Source: Bacteroidota bacterium (GTDB taxonomy: Bacteria > Bacteroidota > Rhodothermia > Rhodothermales > JAHQVL01). From it: a DNA stretch of 39,135 nt. Of the stretch, positions 6,524 to 15,380 are shown one piece after another. The notes beneath the pieces are model-generated. The model had not been told where the DNA came from, made no database searches, and worked only from the letters and a program-made list of their open reading frames with translations. The stretch lies in NCBI GenBank assembly GCA_039111535.1, contig JBCCIM010000034.1, positions 1-39,135 of the forward strand. The letters are read 5' to 3'. The translations under genes and the position numbers were made by a program. Each line of letters begins with the position of its first letter. Position 1 is the first letter of the stretch.

Positions 6524-9424
6524 ATGAAGCCCGCCAACCTCAATTGGTTTTTTGTACTTCTCCTTTTAGTTTTTTCAGCCTGCCGGCCCAGCTACGAGCC
6601 TGACGAATCAGCTACCGTTTTCCGCTCGGTGCTCGATGAGCGGCCGCGGATGATTACCATGAAGCTCGATGATGCCCTGTGGACGGCCTACAGCGCTGAA
6701 ACGGGCGCACTCTACCGGGTCTGGCGCGATGGGGTCGACTTTAGTGGCGCCGTCTACACAACCGCCCATGGTCCCCAGCCTACCAGTGAAGGCCCTGCGT
6801 ATCTCGTGACCAATACACCTTCTCCGTGGATGATCAGGCAGGCCGGCGTATCCGCTGCGCCGCAGGTACGCTACAAAGGCCACGCAGAACGCGATGGCCA
6901 ACAATCCATTCAAGTTGAATTACGCGCTACTGATGGCGCTACCATGCTCGTCACCGAAGCCCCCTCTTTTGTCACCGACAACGACGGTAACCCTGGCATG
7001 GAACGCGTTTTCACTGTAGAAAATGCGCCGGCTAACGCAGAAGTCATGCTTGCCGTAACCCTCAACTCTCTACTGAACGACCGCAGCTTCTCCACCAATG
7101 GCGGCTTTGAAGTTTCTGAACAAGAGGACGGGAGCCTTAGCGGTTGGCTTACCCTCCGCAACGGCGAGAGCACAACCTTCACGAGCTACTTCGGCGAACC
7201 GGCTGTAGTTCGGCCGCAAGAAGAGGGCCCAGCAAAACCCTACGGCTTGCAGCTCATTGAAGGCAGCGATTGCGCAGCCTGCCACAATGCTGAAGTGCAA
7301 ACAGTGGGGCCCTCCTATGTGGCTATTGCTGAGCGTTATCCCAAAGACGACCTTACGGTAGTTCGCCTCGCTGGCAAAATTATCTCGGGCGGCTCTGGTG
7401 TTTGGGGCGAAGTATTAATGACGCCGCATCCAACCCTTGAGCAGGAAGATGCCAAGCGCATGGTTGAATATATCCTCTCGCTCGGCGGTGCAGAAAATAC
7501 GAGTGGCGGCCCGCTTGATGTGCCCGGCGATATCTACCCGCTGACAGAACAACGGGACGGCAGCAATGGGCTCGCTGTGAATATGTACGCAATTACTAAC
7601 AGCCCTAATTCCCTTGAAACACTCGAACTTTCAGATGCCCCGTACTACTCGGGTATCGTGCCGGCCCTGCACGCACCCAACGAAGGGTATATGGGCGATG
7701 TACGGATCAATTTCTTTGTATCGGTTACCGGTTTCATCACCATCGAGGAGTCGGATAACTATGTATTCCGTCTGGTTGCTGACGACGGCGCGCGTTTCTA
7801 TCTCGGGGACCGGATGCTTATTGACCACGATGGGCTGCACGGTCCTGAACCACGCGACAGCGAACTGCTGCTCGACGCCGGCACCTACCCGATCCGGGTC
7901 GACTTTTTCCAGGCTGGTGGCGGTGCTGCACTTTCCCTGCAATGGGCCAAACGCGGCGATGATGGGTTCTCAGTTATCCCAAATGAAGTGCTAACCTACA
8001 GCCAGGACGACCTCAAAGAAGCTGTCGAATATGCGGTACTGACGGGCAACGACGACAAGCGGCCTGGCGACCAGATGGCGCTCAAAGATGTTCACCCGAG
8101 CTTTGCTGTGGAAACCATCCGGCCAGACAGTTTTGAGCCGATGGTTGGTGGCCTCGACGTCATGGATGACGGCCGCGTTGTCGTAAGCACCTGGGACGGT
8201 GAAGGTGGGGTCTACCTCGTATCCAACATCAACCAGCCAAACCGCGACCAGATTGAGGTAAAGCAGATTGCCCGCGGGCTGGCCGAGCCACTTGGGGTAA
8301 AAGTGGTTGATGGTGAGGTTTATGTCCTCCAGAAACAAGAGCTCACCCGACTCGTGGACGAAGACGGCGATGACGTTGCAGATGTCTATGCAACGGTTGC
8401 CAACGACTGGGGCGCAACCGGTAACTTCCACGAGTTTGCCTTTGGCCTCGTCTACAAAGACAACCACTTCTACGCTACGCTGGCAACCGCCATCCTGCCC
8501 GGCGGGGCCAGCGCTGATCCGCAAGATCCGGATCGTGGCACCGTGGTCAAAATCAACAAAGACACGGGGGATGTGGAATTCATCGCCAAAGGATTGCGGA
8601 CACCAAACGGCATTGGACTCGGCATCAACGACGAAATTTTTGTCGCAGATAATCAGGGAGACTGGCTGCCGGCGAGCAAGGTTGTGCACATCGTTGAAGG
8701 GGAGTTCTATGGCTCACGCTCCGTTGACTTTGAAGGCACTGCAGGACTCACCGAAAAGAAACCGGTGTCCTGGCTACCGCAAGATGAAATTGGCAACTCG
8801 CCGTCCCAGCCGGCCATCCTGAACGTTGGCCCCTATCAAAACCAGATGATCCACGGTGAAGTTACGCACGGTGGTATCAAGCGCGTGTTTGTGGAAGAGA
8901 TCGACGGACAACTTCAGGGCGCGCTGTTCCGCTTTACCCAGGGACTGGAAGCCGGCGTCAACCGCCTCGTCTGGGGACCGGATGAGAAGCTGTACATCGG
9001 CGGCATCGGCAATCCGGGCAACTGGGGGCACGTGGGTAAAACATGGTTTGGCTTGCAGCGGATGACGTACACAGGCAACCCGGTGTTTGAAATGCTCGCG
9101 ATTCGCGCGGCGTCAGACGGATTTGAAATTGAGTTCACCGAGCCACTTGCTGATGGCGTGGGTGAACAGGCCGCTGATTATAACATCACGCAGTTTTATT
9201 ATCTACCAACTGCTGAATACGGTGGACCCAAACGAAGCGAGCGCTCTCTGCCGATGGAAAAAATCGAGGTCTCAGACGACCGCAAACGCGTCAAGCTCAC
9301 CCTCGGAGGGTTACAGCCTGACCACATGGTGTACTTCCGCCTGAACGACGAAACGTTCAGCAGCGAAGCCGGCCGGTCGTTGTGGACCACAGAAGCATGG
9401 TACACACTGAACCGGATTCCGTAA
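6524..9424 (+). CDS. Lipoprotein with c-type heme, PA14 domain and sorbosone/glucose-dehydrogenase-like propeller
   Basis: The product is 966 residues. A short signal ends at lipobox VFSAC (Cys20), placing it on the envelope. After an N-terminal beta-rich region, CAACH (residues 250-254) binds c-heme, with the Met of 'LMTPHPTL' as likely sixth ligand. A PA14 domain spans about 374-485 ('YVFRLVADDGARFYLGDRML'), a fold used for carbohydrate binding. Residues about 535-880 form a six-bladed propeller of the sorbosone/soluble-glucose dehydrogenase class ('GLRTPNGIGLGINDEIFVAD'). A C-terminal Ig-like beta-sandwich follows. Probable role: sugar or polyol oxidation at the cell surface with built-in electron transfer, PA14 holding the substrate. 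It is monocistronic, followed by a strong terminator at 9447. Domain calls are good; the reaction is inferred. Confidence 0.82.
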   Translation: MKPANLNWFFVLLLLVFSACRPSYEPDESATVFRSVLDERPRMITMKLDDALWTAYSAETGALYRVWRDGVDFSGAVYTTAHGPQPTSEGPAYLVTNTPSPWMIRQAGVSAAPQVRYKGHAERDGQQSIQVELRATDGATMLVTEAPSFVTDNDGNPGMERVFTVENAPANAEVMLAVTLNSLLNDRSFSTNGGFEVSEQEDGSLSGWLTLRNGESTTFTSYFGEPAVVRPQEEGPAKPYGLQLIEGSDCAACHNAEVQTVGPSYVAIAERYPKDDLTVVRLAGKIISGGSGVWGEVLMTPHPTLEQEDAKRMVEYILSLGGAENTSGGPLDVPGDIYPLTEQRDGSNGLAVNMYAITNSPNSLETLELSDAPYYSGIVPALHAPNEGYMGDVRINFFVSVTGFITIEESDNYVFRLVADDGARFYLGDRMLIDHDGLHGPEPRDSELLLDAGTYPIRVDFFQAGGGAALSLQWAKRGDDGFSVIPNEVLTYSQDDLKEAVEYAVLTGNDDKRPGDQMALKDVHPSFAVETIRPDSFEPMVGGLDVMDDGRVVVSTWDGEGGVYLVSNINQPNRDQIEVKQIARGLAEPLGVKVVDGEVYVLQKQELTRLVDEDGDDVADVYATVANDWGATGNFHEFAFGLVYKDNHFYATLATAILPGGASADPQDPDRGTVVKINKDTGDVEFIAKGLRTPNGIGLGINDEIFVADNQGDWLPASKVVHIVEGEFYGSRSVDFEGTAGLTEKKPVSWLPQDEIGNSPSQPAILNVGPYQNQMIHGEVTHGGIKRVFVEEIDGQLQGALFRFTQGLEAGVNRLVWGPDEKLYIGGIGNPGNWGHVGKTWFGLQRMTYTGNPVFEMLAIRAASDGFEIEFTEPLADGVGEQAADYNITQFYYLPTAEYGGPKRSERSLPMEKIEVSDDRKRVKLTLGGLQPDHMVYFRLNDETFSSEAGRSLWTTEAWYTLNRIP

Positions 9425-9446
9425 GTATACCCTTCGACACACATTC

Positions 9447-9485
9447 AAAACCCTCTCTACGGCGATCTGCAATAGAGAGGGTTTT
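9447..9485. terminator. Rho-independent terminator (bidirectional) between convergent genes
   Basis: Perfect 12-base arms, AAAACCCTCTCT (9447-9458) and AGAGAGGGTTTT (9474-9485), flank a 15-base loop. The A-run on one side and T-run on the other allow termination of both the upstream plus-strand lipoprotein and the minus-strand lipase. Confidence 0.85.
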
Positions 9486-9508
9486 GTATTTTCGGCGACT
9501 GCGGAGAT

Positions 9509-11131
9509 TTAACCCAAAGCGCCGAGCTTGTCATCTACAATCGAGCAGGCAAACTTGAACAGGTATTGTGAGATGCCGTGGTCGCTCACTGCACCTTCGT
9601 CAAATCCGCTTGATGAGTAGCTCACCCGATCCAGTTCATTGTCAGGCGTCAGGTCGTCTATTTCCAGATGCGCCAGGGTCTGCTCAATTTCAGCGGCAGC
9701 CACTTCCATCAACTCCTGGTTTGCGACCATACTCTCCACACCTTCAGCAATTTCTGCCAGCCCGGATAACGCGTGCCCGCTATCAAACTGCTTCGCCGGC
9801 ATTACTGTATGCCGAAACCCGAGCCAGCGCGTAGGAATTTTGGTGACAATGTCGGTGTTGTTGATATGCAAATAGGTGCGATCTTTCAACAGCGACTTGT
9901 AAAAATCGCAAAACTCATCATTACCCACGCGAGGCGCTCCGTATGTATAGACTGCCGCAACTTTCCGCCCCTCGTGGGCAAGCGCACAGGCTGTGAGTTG
10001 CGCAATGGCTGCGCCGAGGCTGTGGCCGGTAACAAAGATCGGCCGGCCGGCTTGCTCAGCCTCCAGGCTATCCAGCACAGCCCCGAGGTCATTTTTGATG
10101 CTTTCAAATGCACGATTAAACCCGACATGTACGCGCCCCTTGCGTTTGTCATCGAGGAAAGGCTGTTTGCGGAGATTCAAATCGGTCAGAAAATCCCGAG
10201 GCTCTTTGGTGCCTCTGAAGCTGACTACAATATGGCTGTCTTTGACGGCAACAAACCCCTGCGTATCTGTATTTCTGTTTTCAATCCAGTGCACGGCGTC
10301 AAAGCCCCACTGTGGCGCTGTCAACATATCCCGAACATACCCTTCACGCATGTACGCCAGTTGGCTGCATTCCGACATCCAGATGGCATTGGCTTTCGTG
10401 TACGATACAGCATCTGATGCAAACGGGAACAGCATACTCGGGATCACATCATCGCGGCCATACCTGCGGTGGTTCATCACCTGCCCCACATCGCGCAACG
10501 AACGCGCGCCGCTCCATCCTTTTATACGTCCCCACGCAGCACACCGAACAGGTTTGTCAGGGTCGTCGATCGTCATGAGGGTTTCGACAACTTTGTCGCC
10601 CTCTTTGACTTCTTCCAATTTAATACTGAACAGATCAGCATACTCCTGTGTCCATTCAAAAACGTTGAACGCATCTTCGTGCGCTTTCAACGGAATGGGA
10701 CCATCTGTATTAACGCAGTAGTGCTGATACAGCCGGCGCACAGCTTTTGCCTGGTCCGGACCATTGGTCAGCATGTTATCAAAGAGCAACATCGACTCCG
10801 CCAGCTTGGTAAAGTCTCGCTCTTCGTAATACGCTTCTTCATAATAGGGCACCGCCACTTCTTTTTTGTGATGCGCCAGGGCCATTAAAAACTGTGGTTT
10901 GTCAGCCTGTTCGAGATACAGCTTGACCAGATCAGAAATAGTGGATGCGGTTGGAGGGAGCAGTTCATCGAACGTGCCGGATAATTCTGTGAGCATAGCA
11001 GGTTTGGTAGATGTACGGGCAAAAGCAGCCTGAGAGAAAACAAGACTTCCCAGCGTTGCAGTTGTAGTTGTGCCGATAAATTTACGACGGGATAGTCCGG
11101 TACCGTGCGCCTTTTTGCGGGGGCCTTTCAT
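9509..11131 (-). CDS. Tat-exported class 3 lipase-family protein
   Basis: The product is 540 residues. The N-terminus carries a twin-arginine motif, SRRKFIG, followed by a hydrophobic stretch ending near AFA, so it is exported folded. The C-terminal half is an alpha/beta hydrolase of the lipase class 3 family: 'DSHIVVSFRGTKEPRDFLTDL' carries the oxyanion region, the nucleophile elbow GHSLG has Ser371, 'NNTDIVTKIP' gives the likely acid Asp427, and His441 or His453 is the candidate base. The first 240 residues are helical and of unknown function, making it longer than simple lipases. Expected activity is hydrolysis of acylglycerol or other ester bonds outside the cytoplasm. It appears monocistronic; about 207 bases separate it from the TlpA-like gene upstream. 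Confidence 0.85.
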   Translation of the reverse strand: MKGPRKKAHGTGLSRRKFIGTTTTATLGSLVFSQAAFARTSTKPAMLTELSGTFDELLPPTASTISDLVKLYLEQADKPQFLMALAHHKKEVAVPYYEEAYYEERDFTKLAESMLLFDNMLTNGPDQAKAVRRLYQHYCVNTDGPIPLKAHEDAFNVFEWTQEYADLFSIKLEEVKEGDKVVETLMTIDDPDKPVRCAAWGRIKGWSGARSLRDVGQVMNHRRYGRDDVIPSMLFPFASDAVSYTKANAIWMSECSQLAYMREGYVRDMLTAPQWGFDAVHWIENRNTDTQGFVAVKDSHIVVSFRGTKEPRDFLTDLNLRKQPFLDDKRKGRVHVGFNRAFESIKNDLGAVLDSLEAEQAGRPIFVTGHSLGAAIAQLTACALAHEGRKVAAVYTYGAPRVGNDEFCDFYKSLLKDRTYLHINNTDIVTKIPTRWLGFRHTVMPAKQFDSGHALSGLAEIAEGVESMVANQELMEVAAAEIEQTLAHLEIDDLTPDNELDRVSYSSSGFDEGAVSDHGISQYLFKFACSIVDDKLGALG

Positions 11132-11338
11132 GGCTGCGTACCTGGTTTAATAGCAGAAAGATAGCGCGCAATTTCAACACGGCTTTTACTTTTGAAACAC
11201 GCTGTTTGTACCCGGATATGCAAGCAGTCTTCAGCTACAGTTGTGCTTTTGTATCCGAGCTTCTCTATTAAACACACGAAGCCCGCTGTAAAAGGCTCAT
11301 AACCCTTGATTGGTAGTTTAACACACCAGCAGGCAATG

Positions 11339-13090
11339 CTACAACGGCACCTCATCCACCGACTGGATTTGGGAGACAATACGCCCGGTGTTGTCGATGA
11401 GGTACTTGGTGGGGAAATAATCTACCGTGAAGTGCGACGAAATGGGATTGGCGGGGTCGTCGTAGAGCAGGATATAGTTGACGCCTTTGTTTTTTGCGAT
11501 GCCTTCCAACGTCCGCCGGCGGCTGGCAATTTTATTTTGGCCGGCTTCAGATTCATGGGTAATATATCCCCCCAGGTGCAGCGCATCCTCTGCAACGGAG
11601 ACAAATACAATATCATCACGATTGACGATCTGGTTCTGGAACGCGACAAAGTCAGGAATATCACCAATGCAAGGCGGACAACTGGTTGACCAGAAATCGA
11701 GTACTACGGTCTTGCCATTGAGGGCAGCAAGGTCGAAGGTTGTTGAATCGGTTAGATTGGTGTACAGGCCGGCAAACTGTACCGGATCCCCTTCTCCTTT
11801 GATTACAGACCGGCCCATCGTTGCGAGTTGCATTTCGAACAACGCTGAATCGTCTGTAGCTGGCAGCCGGCCGTACCATGCAGCCAAGGAATCATCGGGG
11901 ACAAAAAAGCCCGTCGTTTCGCGGGCGATAAATGCCAGCGTCTCTTTTGCTGCGTCGATGTCACCACGGTTAACATGTTGGTCCAGCAAGGTTCGCGTCA
12001 TAGTCATAACCCGTACCTTTTGCCAGCTAAGGCTCAGATTCGCTGCAGCAGTATCCTGAAGCACGGCCGCGAGTTGCGCGTGGGCTTCATCCAGTGCCCC
12101 GGCTCTCGCGCTCCGCTGAAAGTTTATGTCAACAGCATACGTTGCAATACGATCTTGCTCTCGCTCCAACGTTTTGCGCCATACAGACCCTTCCATTTTC
12201 ATGAACCGATTCATTTGCTCTGGTAGTTGCGTATAGACAGCGTCGAGATGGTCCCAGGACGCATCAGAAAGTCCATAACAGTAGACCGGAGCAAGCGAAG
12301 AAATACCGCGACTCAATACGGGCGAGTTACGCGGGTCGTCAGAAGCCTTCACCATTTCCAATTCCCTCAAGTAGGCTGGCAGCGCATAGTTTGTCTGAAC
12401 GTGACACGACGTCAATTCCGTTGACACGAACCCTTCAGAAATATTGGTCATATACAGATACAAATACGTTCCGCTGGTCAGGAAATTGAACGCGGGGTAA
12501 TACAGCCGGCTCTCCTTAGCCCAGCGTTGCTCTGCCCAGGCAAACAAGCTATCGACACCCTCGATCGTGTCGCTCGCGAAGTTCTGATCTTTAAGAAATA
12601 ACTGAAAGAACTCTGTCTGTTCACTACTGATTTCGTAGAGATTGAACGATGTATTCCGATACTGCTGCAATCCCCAGTGTTTAACCGTATCCTGGCGCTG
12701 CATACCTGCCTCCGGCCGAATATATCTGTCTTTGTGTTGATCTTCCCAGTACCCAACACTTGCGCCGAGGGCATATCGATACTTGATGGGTTCACCAGCA
12801 GGCAAATCCACTTCTATCCAGTATGTGGTATCCGGATTCTCATTTAGCCGCAACGTTTTGTCAGCCCTCTTCCAGTTATTGAAACTGCCGGCCAGAAACA
12901 CATCAGTTTTACTAACCTTTGGAAATTTCACGTGAAAGCGAACAGGCACACAGTTGCCTTCACACGCGTAAGGCGGATCTTCCTCTAAACGGGCTAGCTC
13001 TTTGAAAAAGTAGCCGGCCATCACAACCATAAACAGCGCTAACGTACCAAGCGTAAACGCCTTAAACAGAGAAGTCTTTGTTGCTACCAT
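11339..13090 (-). CDS. Membrane-anchored TlpA-like thioredoxin protein with N-terminal CBM48/AMPK-like domain
   Basis: The product is 583 residues. A single N-terminal transmembrane segment (residues 10-30) should anchor it with the rest in the periplasm. Residues about 45-115 ('DVFLAGSFNNWKRADKTLRL', then 'YWIEVDLPAGEPIKYRYALG') resemble the AMPK/CBM48 glycogen-binding beta-sandwich. A long helical middle resembles the N-terminal regions of Bacteroidota TlpA/AhpC proteins. The C-terminus is a thioredoxin fold with active site Cys471-Pro-Pro-Cys474 in 'DFWSTSCPPCIGDIP' and the cis-Pro loop 'VDYFPTKYLID'. Likely role: thiol-disulfide exchange in the envelope, possibly cytochrome c maturation or reduction of secreted proteins, fitting the many c-heme proteins nearby. 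The carbohydrate-binding assignment is less certain than the thioredoxin one. Confidence 0.8.
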   Translation of the reverse strand: MVATKTSLFKAFTLGTLALFMVVMAGYFFKELARLEEDPPYACEGNCVPVRFHVKFPKVSKTDVFLAGSFNNWKRADKTLRLNENPDTTYWIEVDLPAGEPIKYRYALGASVGYWEDQHKDRYIRPEAGMQRQDTVKHWGLQQYRNTSFNLYEISSEQTEFFQLFLKDQNFASDTIEGVDSLFAWAEQRWAKESRLYYPAFNFLTSGTYLYLYMTNISEGFVSTELTSCHVQTNYALPAYLRELEMVKASDDPRNSPVLSRGISSLAPVYCYGLSDASWDHLDAVYTQLPEQMNRFMKMEGSVWRKTLEREQDRIATYAVDINFQRSARAGALDEAHAQLAAVLQDTAAANLSLSWQKVRVMTMTRTLLDQHVNRGDIDAAKETLAFIARETTGFFVPDDSLAAWYGRLPATDDSALFEMQLATMGRSVIKGEGDPVQFAGLYTNLTDSTTFDLAALNGKTVVLDFWSTSCPPCIGDIPDFVAFQNQIVNRDDIVFVSVAEDALHLGGYITHESEAGQNKIASRRRTLEGIAKNKGVNYILLYDDPANPISSHFTVDYFPTKYLIDNTGRIVSQIQSVDEVPL

Positions 13091-13259
13091 AGCAGGAAAA
13101 GAAAGGCTATATCAGAAGTTAGCAGTGTAGATTACGTAACGCCGCGAAGTTCTAAAAGTAAACGAGGGATGCAGGGATTGGTTACGCGTAGTTTTAAAAG
13201 GATGTTCTGTAACGTTACTGCAGTCCGTTCCTCAAAACATCACCACCAGCCACCTGAAA

Positions 13260-14663
13260 GTGCATTCGTTTGTTTTTGCACTTTTGCGTATCGTTTCTCC
13301 ATACTCACCCAATCCGAGGCTCACTTTGCCATCTCGTTTGCCTACCCGCCTGGCTGCGCTGCTTTCTTTATTCCTGTTGCTTCCCCATCCTTTTGCTTCT
13401 GCCCAGGTTACCGAAGCAGACTCTATGGCCCTCGTCACCATTTACAACAGAATGGGAGGCCCCAACTGGACCAACAATGCAGGTTGGCTACAGGACCGTG
13501 TTGGGAACTGGTTTGGGATTTCTGCCGCTAACAATCGGGTTTCCCGTATTGATCTGACGGGGAACGGCGTCACCGGGAGCATACCTGCAGCCATCGGCCA
13601 GCTTACCCATGTAGACACGCTTGCCTTTACTGCCAACGACCTCTCCGGCACTATCCCACCCGAGATAGGCGATGTAGACAGCCTCAGATTCCTTTTGCTT
13701 CCCAACAATGAACTCACCGGCGCTATCCCTGAAGAACTGGGCCAGCTCGCTGCGCTCGAGTTTATGGCGCTTGCCGGCAACAAACTCTCTGGTCCAATTC
13801 CAGCCACCCTCGGGCAATTGGACAATCTTGTCAATCTCGACCTCTTCAGAAATCAACTCGAAGGGCCCATTCCACCTGAACTGGGTGACATGGATAGCCT
13901 CGAGTTGTTGTTTCTGACGTCAAACAGAATTACCGGCACCATCCCACCTGAACTGGGGCAACTGGAAAACCTGCGAACGTTCCACTTGTCTGGCAACCTC
14001 CTTGAAGGCACACTCCCACCAACGCTCGGCGAAATGCCGCTGCTTCGTGTATTTGATGTATCCTTCAACAACCTCGATGGAGAGCTACCTGCATCGCTTG
14101 GCAACCTTGGTAATCTTGAAGTGCTGTGGATTTTCAACAACGTATTGGAAGGCACCTTGCCATCAACCCTCGGCGACCTCGCCTCCCTCAAAAACTTCAA
14201 CCTCTCCAACACCAACCTAACCGGCAACATCCCTGAGTCGTTTATTGGCATGGAAATGCTTAACTCGTTCAACTATCGCAATACAACAGTATGCAGCCCG
14301 GTAGGCACTCCGCTCCAGGCCTGGCTGGATGGTATTGGTACCCTTACCGGCAATGGGATGGCGTGCGAGCCAACCAGCAACGAAGCTGTAGAACGTCCGC
14401 CCAATGTGCTAATTATTGAGCCACATTACCCCAACCCAAGCCGTTCTGTTACACACATTCGATACCGTTTGCCGGCGGCTAGCGCTGTAAAACTATTTCT
14501 GTATGATGCGCAGGGAAAACGCATCCAACAACAGACGCTTGGCAGCCAGGCGCCGGGCTGGCATGAAGCAACACTCAACTTAGACGATCTTCCACGAGGT
14601 ACGTACTGGTATCAACTGCAATCTGATACCTTCTCGGCTACGCGCAGTATCGTTGTACAATAA
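13260..14663 (+). CDS. Secreted leucine-rich-repeat protein with T9SS sorting domain
   Basis: The product is 467 residues. A long N-region and hydrophobic core ('LAALLSLFLLLPHPFASAQ') form a signal peptide. Residues about 55-355 hold some eleven plant-type LRRs of 24 residues with the 'LxGxIPxxLGxLxxLxxLxL' pattern ('LTGAIPEELGQLAALEFMAL'). The final 75 residues ('PHYPNPSRSVTHIRYRLP...GTYWYQL...SIVVQ') are a T9SS type A C-terminal sorting domain, so the protein should cross the outer membrane and be attached to the surface or released. LRRs usually bind proteins or glycans; the ligand is unknown. The start used is GTG 13260. No clear Shine-Dalgarno sequence is seen, as is common in Bacteroidota relatives. 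It ends 15 bases before the glycosylase gene. Confidence 0.85.
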   Translation: MHSFVFALLRIVSPYSPNPRLTLPSRLPTRLAALLSLFLLLPHPFASAQVTEADSMALVTIYNRMGGPNWTNNAGWLQDRVGNWFGISAANNRVSRIDLTGNGVTGSIPAAIGQLTHVDTLAFTANDLSGTIPPEIGDVDSLRFLLLPNNELTGAIPEELGQLAALEFMALAGNKLSGPIPATLGQLDNLVNLDLFRNQLEGPIPPELGDMDSLELLFLTSNRITGTIPPELGQLENLRTFHLSGNLLEGTLPPTLGEMPLLRVFDVSFNNLDGELPASLGNLGNLEVLWIFNNVLEGTLPSTLGDLASLKNFNLSNTNLTGNIPESFIGMEMLNSFNYRNTTVCSPVGTPLQAWLDGIGTLTGNGMACEPTSNEAVERPPNVLIIEPHYPNPSRSVTHIRYRLPAASAVKLFLYDAQGKRIQQQTLGSQAPGWHEATLNLDDLPRGTYWYQLQSDTFSATRSIVVQ

Positions 14664-14678
14664 TCTATCTTGAAGCGT

Positions 14679-15245
14679 ATGCAGTCCCTTTTGCAAGACA
14701 TTGCCAATTGCACGGTATGTAGCGAACACCTGATCCTCGGCCCGCGGCCCGTCGTGCAGGCATCGCCAAAGAGCAAGCTCGTTATTATCGGGCAGGCGCC
14801 AGGGCTTGCGGTCCACAAAAGTGGTGTCCCGTGGCAAGATAAAAGCGGCGACACCCTTCGAGCATGGCTGGGGATGGCTGAAGAGACGTTTTACAATCCG
14901 GACCATGTTGCGCTGATCCCGATGGGTTTTTGTTACCCGGGAAAGGGCAAATCGGGAGACCTGCCACCACGGAAAGAATGCGCGCCGCTGTGGCATGAAG
15001 CGTTGCTTGACAAGATGTTCAACGTTCAACTTACGCTCTTGATCGGCAGTTACGCGCAAGGGTGCTACCTCGAGAAACGGGCGCATAAAACCCTTACGGA
15101 AACGGTACGGCATTTCAAAGATTACTTGCCACGCTTTTTTGTATTGCCACATCCCTCTCCAAGAAATAACATCTGGCAGGCAAAGAATCCATGGTTTAAA
15201 GCGGATGTATTGCCTGCGCTCAAACAGCTTCTTGCAACAAACTGA
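14679..15245 (+). CDS. Uracil-DNA glycosylase family protein
   Basis: The product is about 188 residues. Motif 1 is 'VIIGQAPG' and motif 2 is 'LPHPSPRNN', the two loops that flip and hold the damaged base in the UDG superfamily. Four cysteines (Cys11 and Cys14 of CTVC, then Cys in 'GFCYPG' and in 'KECAPLW') are spaced as in family 4-like enzymes, so an iron-sulfur cluster is plausible. The motif 1 sequence lacks the acidic or Asn catalytic residue of classical Ung, as is usual in this subgroup. It would remove uracil or related lesions in cytoplasmic DNA repair. I chose ATG 14679; a TTG nine bases upstream is the alternative. It is not functionally linked to its secreted-protein neighbours. 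Confidence 0.8.
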   Translation: MQSLLQDIANCTVCSEHLILGPRPVVQASPKSKLVIIGQAPGLAVHKSGVPWQDKSGDTLRAWLGMAEETFYNPDHVALIPMGFCYPGKGKSGDLPPRKECAPLWHEALLDKMFNVQLTLLIGSYAQGCYLEKRAHKTLTETVRHFKDYLPRFFVLPHPSPRNNIWQAKNPWFKADVLPALKQLLATN

Positions 15246-15380
15246 CGCGGCCGATCAGTGCATCCCAAAAGGGGTACAACCAACACCCCTGCGTGTTGTA
15301 GTTTATGGCACAACATATGCATTCAAGCTCCTGATCACCTGAGCAATCGCTCGCCCATCCACTCCAATCCCTCATGCATC

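Noticed and set aside
11128-11379. Possible 83-codon minus-strand gene between the lipase and TlpA genes
   Set aside because: Cys/Lys-rich composition, overlaps the end of the TlpA-like gene, no recognisable motif or ribosome-binding site.
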